This document shows, piece after piece, positions 59,128 through 64,000 of a DNA stretch of 64,000 bases. The DNA lies in the NCBI RefSeq assembly GCF_000585995.1, contig NZ_CP007410.1:924001-988000 (forward strand). The letters are read 5' to 3'. The stretch comes from Pseudomonas brassicacearum. Lineage in GTDB: Bacteria; Pseudomonadota; Gammaproteobacteria; Pseudomonadales; Pseudomonadaceae. The position numbers were made by a program, and so were the translations under genes. Numbering within the stretch: position 1 is the first letter of the stretch; each line of letters begins with the position of its first letter. The notes under the pieces were generated by a model that had not been told where the DNA came from, made no database searches, and was given only the letters and a program-made list of their open reading frames with translations.

Positions 59128-59203
59128 GCCCGTGTAGCTCAGTCGGTAGAGCAGCGCACTCGTAACGCGAAGGTCGCAGGTTCGATTCCTGTCTCGGGCA
59201 CCA
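59128..59203 (+). tRNA. tRNA-Thr (anticodon CGT)
   Basis: 76 bases, GCCCGTGTAGCTCAGTCGGT start, anticodon loop CTCGTAA, T-arm GCAGGTTCGATTCCTGT, CCA encoded. One mismatch (T-T) lies in the acceptor stem. Confidence 0.94.
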
Positions 59204-59213
59204 TCTCCCCTCG

Positions 59214-59759
59214 TTATTTCACCTTCCTGCTCAGCTCCTCGACCGTACGCTTGAGCTGGTTCATCTCGTTATCCTGATCGCTGAGTTCCCGTTTCAGGGA
59301 CGAAATCTCGCTATTGCTCGAACTTGAACTGGAACCGCTATTGCGCTTGAGTTCTTCCACTTGCTTACCGAGGTCGTTCAGATCGCGTTCCTGTTCTTTG
59401 ATGGTGTGCTTGAGATCGTCAACCTCTTTGCTGCTGGAGGAGGAGCTGGACCCGCTGTTGCGCTTGAACTCCTCGATTTGGCGTGCCTGTTCGCTGAGCG
59501 TGCGCTTCTGGCTTTCCAGTTCGGCGGTGTTATCTTCCACAGCCTTTGGCAGTTTTTCCAATGCTCCGACGTTAACGTTGGTCTTGACGAGTATGTACTT
59601 GTCATTTGAATAGCGAAGGGCAGGGATAGTGTCGGAAGAGAGCGGAAAATCGGAAGTGGCTTCGACAGCCGCTTGAGCGACGCTGGCTAATGTCAAGCCA
59701 CTGAGCAGCAGGGCTACGCTGGTGAGCCGGGTAGACGAAAGCTTCAAGTTACTGCGCAT
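59214..59759 (-). CDS. secreted coiled-coil protein with Ser-rich linkers, unknown function
   Basis: 181 residues from the ATG at 59759 (AAGGAA upstream). A signal peptide ends around VAQAA (residue 30). After a short globular part, the chain is coiled coil broken by two almost identical linkers: FKRNSGSSSSSSSKE and LKRNSGSSSSSSNSE. The repeat unit is about 40 residues. The serines are coded by different codons in the two copies, so the similarity is kept at protein level. I recognise no family. It lies convergent to the tRNA-Thr gene. Confidence 0.75.
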   Translation of the reverse strand: MRSNLKLSSTRLTSVALLLSGLTLASVAQAAVEATSDFPLSSDTIPALRYSNDKYILVKTNVNVGALEKLPKAVEDNTAELESQKRTLSEQARQIEEFKRNSGSSSSSSSKEVDDLKHTIKEQERDLNDLGKQVEELKRNSGSSSSSSNSEISSLKRELSDQDNEMNQLKRTVEELSRKVK

Positions 59760-60062
59760 CACTGGGGTTCCTTGTGAAGTGCTGATATGGCACATGGCTA
59801 TGACTGGTTGTTTTGATAGTTGTTCCCAAGGCCCTGTCTTCTTATGCACATGATTTTTTGTGGGATAGATGTAAAGAGCCGTGTAAATCGCTGGCAAAAC
59901 GTCCTATATTCGTTGCCTGCATGAGCATCGCCCAGCAGTTTTCAGATGATCCCCGAATGGTTCTGAAGGCCAGATAAACCGGGCTTTTAAACGGTTTTCT
60001 GCGTCAGAGAGATCCTTGATGATCCAGATCCATCTTCCATTCCCCAGATCAGCGAGAACGCC
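59760..60062. other. intergenic region, nothing recognised
   Basis: 303 bases between two divergent genes. It must hold promoters for both. No palindrome, RNA or further gene stands out; two GATCC words near 60010-60025 are inverted but short. Confidence 0.3.
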
Positions 60063-60368
60063 ATGACCGTTAAAGAATTGACCCAGGAAGCCAGGCACGA
60101 AGAAGCGCTGAAAAAATACGTACTGGATGCGCCCCAGTTGCTGGAAGAGATCAAGGACTTGCCCTCCGACGATCAGAAAGACCAGATCCAGTGGGCGTTC
60201 GAGGACGAGGCCGAGGCCCAGGGGCTGCAGCCTTGGGAGCTGACGCTCAAGTACACCAGCACGCCTGAAGAATTCGAGGCGCAGCGCCTTGCGTTGCACA
60301 AGGAAGCGGCCGAGGTGTTGGGTGTGGAATGGGATGAATACTGCGAGATGAATAATCTTGTAGTTTAG
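60063..60368 (+). CDS. DUF6388-like small acidic protein
   Basis: 101 residues, acidic and predicted helical. The stretch DQIQWAFEDEAEAQGLQPWE followed by LTLK resembles a family annotated DUF6388 in pseudomonads; I am fairly but not fully sure. No signal peptide or catalytic motif. Function unknown. It stands alone, with a REP pair downstream. Confidence 0.65.
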   Translation: MTVKELTQEARHEEALKKYVLDAPQLLEEIKDLPSDDQKDQIQWAFEDEAEAQGLQPWELTLKYTSTPEEFEAQRLALHKEAAEVLGVEWDEYCEMNNLVV

Positions 60369-60370
60369 AA

Positions 60371-60434
60371 GCAGCTTCAAGCTACAAGCTGCAAGGCAAG
60401 CGTCGAACCGCTTGAAGCTTGCAGCTTGAAGCTC
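60371..60434. repeat. REP pair between DUF6388 gene and nadC
   Basis: GCAGCTTCAAGCTACAAGCT and the inverted GCTTGCAGCTTGAAGCT face each other across about 15 bases. This AGCTTGCAGCTTGAAGCT type is a common pseudomonad REP class and differs from the one at 26804-26896. It lies between convergent genes. Confidence 0.75.
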
Positions 60435-60445
60435 CCCACTGCTCC

Positions 60446-61294
60446 TCAGATACTGAGCCGCATCGACAGATCCACCGCTTTCACATCCTTGGTCATCGCC
60501 CCGATCGAGATGTAGTCCACCCCGGTCTCGGCAATCGGGCGCAACGTGCTTTCGTTGATCCCGCCACTGGCCTCCAGCTTCGCCTTGCCGCCGTTCAGGC
60601 GTACGGCTTCACGCATGTCGTCCAGGCTCAGTTCGTCGAGCATGATGATGTCGGCGTTGGCCGCCAGTGCTTCTTTCAATTCCGCCAGGCTTTCCACTTC
60701 GATTTCCACCGGTTTACCCGGTGCGATCTTGTGGGCGGCAGCAATGGCCTGGGCGACGCCGCCACAGGCAGCAATGTGGTTTTCCTTGATCAGGAACGCA
60801 TCGTAAAGGCCGATGCGGTGGTTATGGCAACCGCCGCAGGTGACGGCGTACTTCTGGGCCAGGCGCAGCCCAGGCAGGGTCTTGCGGGTGTCCAGCAGCT
60901 TGACCTGGGTGTCGGCGACAAAGTCGGCCAGGTAGCGGGCTCGGGTGGCAACGCCCGAGAGCATTTGCAGGAAGTTCAGCGCGCTGCGTTCGCCGGTCAG
61001 CAGCGAGCGGGCCGGGCCTTCGAGGTGGAACAGCGCCTGATCGGGGTTCACCCGGTCGCCGTCACGCACTTGCCAATGCACCGCGACGCGCGGGTCCAGT
61101 TGCCGGAACACGGCATCGACCCAGGCGGTGCCGCTGATGGTCGCGGCTTCGCGGGTAATGATGGTGGCCTTGGCCAGGCGTTCGGCAGGGATCAGTTGCG
61201 CGGTGATGTCGCCGCTGCCGATGTCTTCGAGCAACGCACGGCGCACGTTGGCTTCGATTTCAGCGGTCAGATCGGCGAGACGTAGGTTCGGCAT
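60446..61294 (-). CDS. nadC: nicotinate-nucleotide pyrophosphorylase (quinolinate phosphoribosyltransferase)
   Basis: 282 residues from the ATG at 61294. [65 protein letters not shown] and LEASGGINE mark the active site. It converts quinolinate and PRPP to nicotinate mononucleotide in NAD synthesis. The nadC-ampD neighbourhood is also known from P. aeruginosa. Confidence 0.96.
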   Translation of the reverse strand: MPNLRLADLTAEIEANVRRALLEDIGSGDITAQLIPAERLAKATIITREAATISGTAWVDAVFRQLDPRVAVHWQVRDGDRVNPDQALFHLEGPARSLLTGERSALNFLQMLSGVATRARYLADFVADTQVKLLDTRKTLPGLRLAQKYAVTCGGCHNHRIGLYDAFLIKENHIAACGGVAQAIAAAHKIAPGKPVEIEVESLAELKEALAANADIIMLDELSLDDMREAVRLNGGKAKLEASGGINESTLRPIAETGVDYISIGAMTKDVKAVDLSMRLSI

Positions 61295-61563
61295 AACGGG
61301 CTCCACAAACAAAGTGGCCCGATTATAGGGCCAGGCCGCGAGCGAACCCAAGGCGCTGGATGTCTGCTGCCGCCATCGAAACCTGCATTTGGTCGCATCC
61401 TCGCAACATTTCCGCGATTAACCGGTCACTTATTGCGAAGTATTTCGAGCTGAGTCACAGAGTACTGCTGGTACGACGGGGTTCTTTGCCAGATAATCCG
61501 CCTTTCGATTGACGTCATAGCTTTGACGTCGCGAACCGAAGAATGCCGTTTCAGGGGGCCAGG

Positions 61564-63777
61564 ATGCATAACGACGGGAATGTAGTGCCTTTGCACAAGG
61601 CTTCTACCGATCAGGCGAATCATTCGCCGCTCGCCCGCCTGCCTGTGATTCTGTTGCAGGTTCGCGACAAGGCGGCGCAGCAGTTGCGCTTTGGCTTGCA
61701 GGGGTTGTTCGATAACGCCGACGATACGCTGTTCGAAATGGCCGACCGGGCACGCAATGATGTCGAGCAGAACCTGTTCTTCGAAGCCATGCGGGACCTG
61801 CGCCTGAAACGCAAAAGTATTGAACGCGGGTTTATCGAACAGTTTTTCGAGGCGTTTGTCAGCCTCGCCCAATACGACCTGGCGCAAGCCGCCTTGGCGC
61901 CCGTGCTGGCGCCAGGTCCCCAGGCTCAGGCGACGCATGATGACCTGGAGCGCCATTTGGCCGTTGAGGCCATGGTCACACGGGTACTCGGTCGTGATGG
62001 TGTGTCGCTCGATCAACTGACGGCACGCCTCAGCGTGCTGCTGGAACGGTCGCTGACGAATCAGCAGAACCCCCTGAGCCCCGCGCGGCTGTGTGAGAAT
62101 TTTCTACAGGCCGGGCGCAACCTGGGGGTAGGGATCAAGGTCAAGCTGATCCTGCTCAAACTGTTCGAGCGCTATGTGCTCAGCGAGTGCGACCAGCTCT
62201 ATACCGAGGCCAACCAGTTGCTGGCCGCCACCGGTATCTTGCCGGACCTGAAGGTCACGCTTTCCCGACGTGCTTCGGACCGTATCGACGATAGTCCGGC
62301 GCCCAAGGTCGACAGCGTGACCCGGCCCAAGGCCGCGGAGGTCGATGACAGCGTGCAGGAGGTGTTCGCTGCGCTGCAGAAACTCTTGCTGCAGGTGCGT
62401 GGCAGTGTGGCGCCGACGCTGGAGGCCAGCGCTGCGGCCCAGCCGATCTCGACCCGTGACCTGTTGCGGTTGCTCTCCCACCTGCAACAATACGTTCCCG
62501 CGCCCACCGTCCATGACGAGTTCGATCTGCGTAGCCAGCTCGAACAACTGCTGACCCGGGTCAGCGTCAGGAGCGGCAGGTCCCGGGTGGTCGAAGGCGC
62601 CGACGAAGACGTCATTAATCTGATCTCGATGATGTTCGAATTCATCCTCGACGACCATAACCTGCCGGACTCCCTCAAGGCCTTGATCGGCCGCCTGCAG
62701 ATCCCAATGCTCAAGGTCGCGGTGCAGGACAAGAGTTTCTTCAGTCGCGGCAATCATCCGGCTCGACGGCTGCTCAATGAAATCGCCGCGGCGGCCATGG
62801 GCTGGGGCGCTTGCGACGATCATCAGCGCGACAGCCTTTATCTGCGCATCGAACAAGTGGTGCAGCGCTTGTTGAATGACTTCGTCGATGACCCGGCGAT
62901 TTTCTCCGAATTGCTCGCCGACTTCCTGGCCTTCACCAGTGACGAGCGGCGCCGCAGTGAATTGCTCGAACAGCGCATTCGTGACGCTGAAGAGGGGCGG
63001 GCCAAGGCCGAGCTGGCGCGCCTGCGAGTCGAAGGGGCTCTGAACCAGGTCATGTTGGGCAAGGTGTTGCCGCAAGCCGTGGTGGAGTTCGTGCAGCAGG
63101 CCTGGAGCCAGGTGTTGTTGCTGACCTGTTTCAAACACGGCAAGTATTCAGCCGAGTGGCAGGCCGACGTATCGACCCTGGAACAATTGATCTGGAGTGT
63201 CCAGCCTCACGATGAGCCCGACGCTGGCTTGCGTTTACTGGCGATCGTGCCGGAATTGCTCAAGGCCTTGCGCGACGGCCTGAACCGTTCGGCGTTCGAC
63301 CCGTTTGCCACCAGCGAGTTTTTCAGTGAGCTGGAAGCCTTGCATGTTCAGGCCCTTGAGCAGGTGGGGCAGGCAACGGACCCGGTTCAGTCGCTCAATG
63401 CGCCGGTCATGGTCCAGGTGCGCGAGAAAATTGTCCTGCGCACCGCCCAGCATGCGCCGGCGGACAACGCAGAGGTACGCTTGCCGGCCGATGACGTGGG
63501 CCTGATGCAGGTCGACCAATTGCGCCTGGGAAGCTGGGTGGAGTTCCAGGAAGACGATGACAACAGCCTGCGTTGCAAACTGGCGGCGATCATCGAGGCC
63601 ACCGGCAAGTACATCTTCGTCAACCGCACTGGCTTGAAAGTGCAGGAGCACAGCCGCACCAGCCTGGCCTTGGAGTTTCGCCGGGGCGCGGTACGCCTGT
63701 TGGACGACACCCTGCTGTTCGACCGGGCACTGGAGTCGGTGCTGGGCAATCTGCGTCAGCTCAATCGCGGCAAGTGA
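61564..63777 (+). CDS. DUF1631 family protein
   Basis: 737 residues from the ATG at 61564 (GGGGGCC directly upstream; an ATG at 61543 is also in frame). All-helical and long, with LRFGLQGLFDNADDTLFEMA near the start and a PilZ-like C-terminal part (LRLGSWVEFQEDDDNSLRCK, YIFVNRTGLKVQEHS). DUF1631 proteins are widespread in pseudomonads next to nadC. The end segment suggests, but does not prove, c-di-GMP linkage: the RxxxR of true PilZ domains is not obvious. Confidence 0.85.
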   Translation: MHNDGNVVPLHKASTDQANHSPLARLPVILLQVRDKAAQQLRFGLQGLFDNADDTLFEMADRARNDVEQNLFFEAMRDLRLKRKSIERGFIEQFFEAFVSLAQYDLAQAALAPVLAPGPQAQATHDDLERHLAVEAMVTRVLGRDGVSLDQLTARLSVLLERSLTNQQNPLSPARLCENFLQAGRNLGVGIKVKLILLKLFERYVLSECDQLYTEANQLLAATGILPDLKVTLSRRASDRIDDSPAPKVDSVTRPKAAEVDDSVQEVFAALQKLLLQVRGSVAPTLEASAAAQPISTRDLLRLLSHLQQYVPAPTVHDEFDLRSQLEQLLTRVSVRSGRSRVVEGADEDVINLISMMFEFILDDHNLPDSLKALIGRLQIPMLKVAVQDKSFFSRGNHPARRLLNEIAAAAMGWGACDDHQRDSLYLRIEQVVQRLLNDFVDDPAIFSELLADFLAFTSDERRRSELLEQRIRDAEEGRAKAELARLRVEGALNQVMLGKVLPQAVVEFVQQAWSQVLLLTCFKHGKYSAEWQADVSTLEQLIWSVQPHDEPDAGLRLLAIVPELLKALRDGLNRSAFDPFATSEFFSELEALHVQALEQVGQATDPVQSLNAPVMVQVREKIVLRTAQHAPADNAEVRLPADDVGLMQVDQLRLGSWVEFQEDDDNSLRCKLAAIIEATGKYIFVNRTGLKVQEHSRTSLALEFRRGAVRLLDDTLLFDRALESVLGNLRQLNRGK

Positions 63778-63841
63778 TCGCGCAGCCTGGCCCGATCACG
63801 GCATACTGACGGCATTCACGGTCGTCTTCCAAGGAACCTGT

Positions 63842-64000
63842 ATGCAGCTGGACTCCGCGAGCGGTTGGTGCGATGGCGTGCGTCATTGCCCATCGCCCAA
63901 CTTCAATGCGCGCCCCGAGGGCGAGATTTCCCTGCTGGTGATCCACAACATCAGCCTGCCGCCGGCACAATTCGCCACGGGCAAGGTGCAGGAGTTCTTC
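63842..64000 (+). CDS. ampD: 1,6-anhydro-N-acetylmuramyl-L-alanine amidase AmpD, N-terminal part (3' end outside window)
   Basis: 53 residues seen. MQLDSASGWCDGVRHCPSPN then FNARPEGEISLLVIHNISLP is the AmpD start; the His in VIHNISLP is the first zinc ligand of the amidase_2 fold. AmpD cleaves cytoplasmic anhydromuropeptides in cell-wall recycling; its loss derepresses AmpC beta-lactamase. AAGGAA precedes the ATG. Confidence 0.93.
   Translation, partial: MQLDSASGWCDGVRHCPSPNFNARPEGEISLLVIHNISLPPAQFATGKVQEFF

Overview
The window reads as chromosome of a Pseudomonas of the fluorescens group. Evidence is the housekeeping gene order (smpB, ratA, rnfH, bamE/fur, recN, grpE-dnaK-dnaJ, dapB-carAB-greA, yhbY/rlmE-ftsH-folP-glmM-tpiA-secG, tRNA-Leu, tRNA-fMet, rimP-nusA-infB-rbfA-truB-rpsO-pnp, nadC, ampD), a Fur without any cysteine, REP palindromes, and a tmRNA with tag ANDETYGEYALAA.

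Region 1 (1-5.6 kb) is accessory: the C-terminal end of an adenylate-forming ligase, an RND/MMPL exporter fused to a LolA-like periplasmic lipid-handling domain, an outer-membrane beta-barrel, and an orphan arsenate reductase. The first three look like the end of a biosynthesis and export cluster for a hydrophobic product.

Region 2 (5.64-17.2 kb) is a genomic island inserted at the 3' end of ssrA. A 57-bp direct repeat (one mismatch) bounds it at 5928-5984 and 17160-17216. A tyrosine integrase lies next to the intact tmRNA gene, and paired GGRATACC-N4-GGRATACC motifs (probable integrase arm sites) lie at both ends. Just outside the left end is the frameshifted N-terminal relic of a second, related integrase with its own arm-like site, so ssrA has probably been a tandem integration site. 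The cargo is AT-richer than the rest and holds two single-gene anti-phage candidates: an Mrr-like nuclease fused to a STAND NTPase (6461-8734) and an ABC-type ATPase fused to a TOPRIM/DUF4435-like nuclease (9466-11301; OLD-like or a fused PARIS AriA-AriB). The island backbone is a coupled set: DUF3987 protein, small protein, second tyrosine recombinase, small protein. Two clusters of GTCGCC repeats in matching layout and opposite orientation flank it, possibly replication sites.

Region 3 (17.2-26.8 kb) holds ssrA, a small secreted protein, and the lactate operon lldP-lutABC-dld with a divergent FadR-type regulator and a clear LldR-like palindrome.

Region 4 (26.9-64 kb) is core chromosome: trans-translation (smpB), envelope assembly, iron control, DNA repair, heat shock (two good sigma-32 promoters), lysine, pyrimidine and arginine precursors, rRNA modification, FtsH proteolysis, folate and cell-wall precursors, translation factors, RNA decay, NAD synthesis, and the start of ampD. 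It is ordinary apart from a terminator-like attenuator candidate before carA, a secreted Ser-linker coiled-coil protein, and REP elements.
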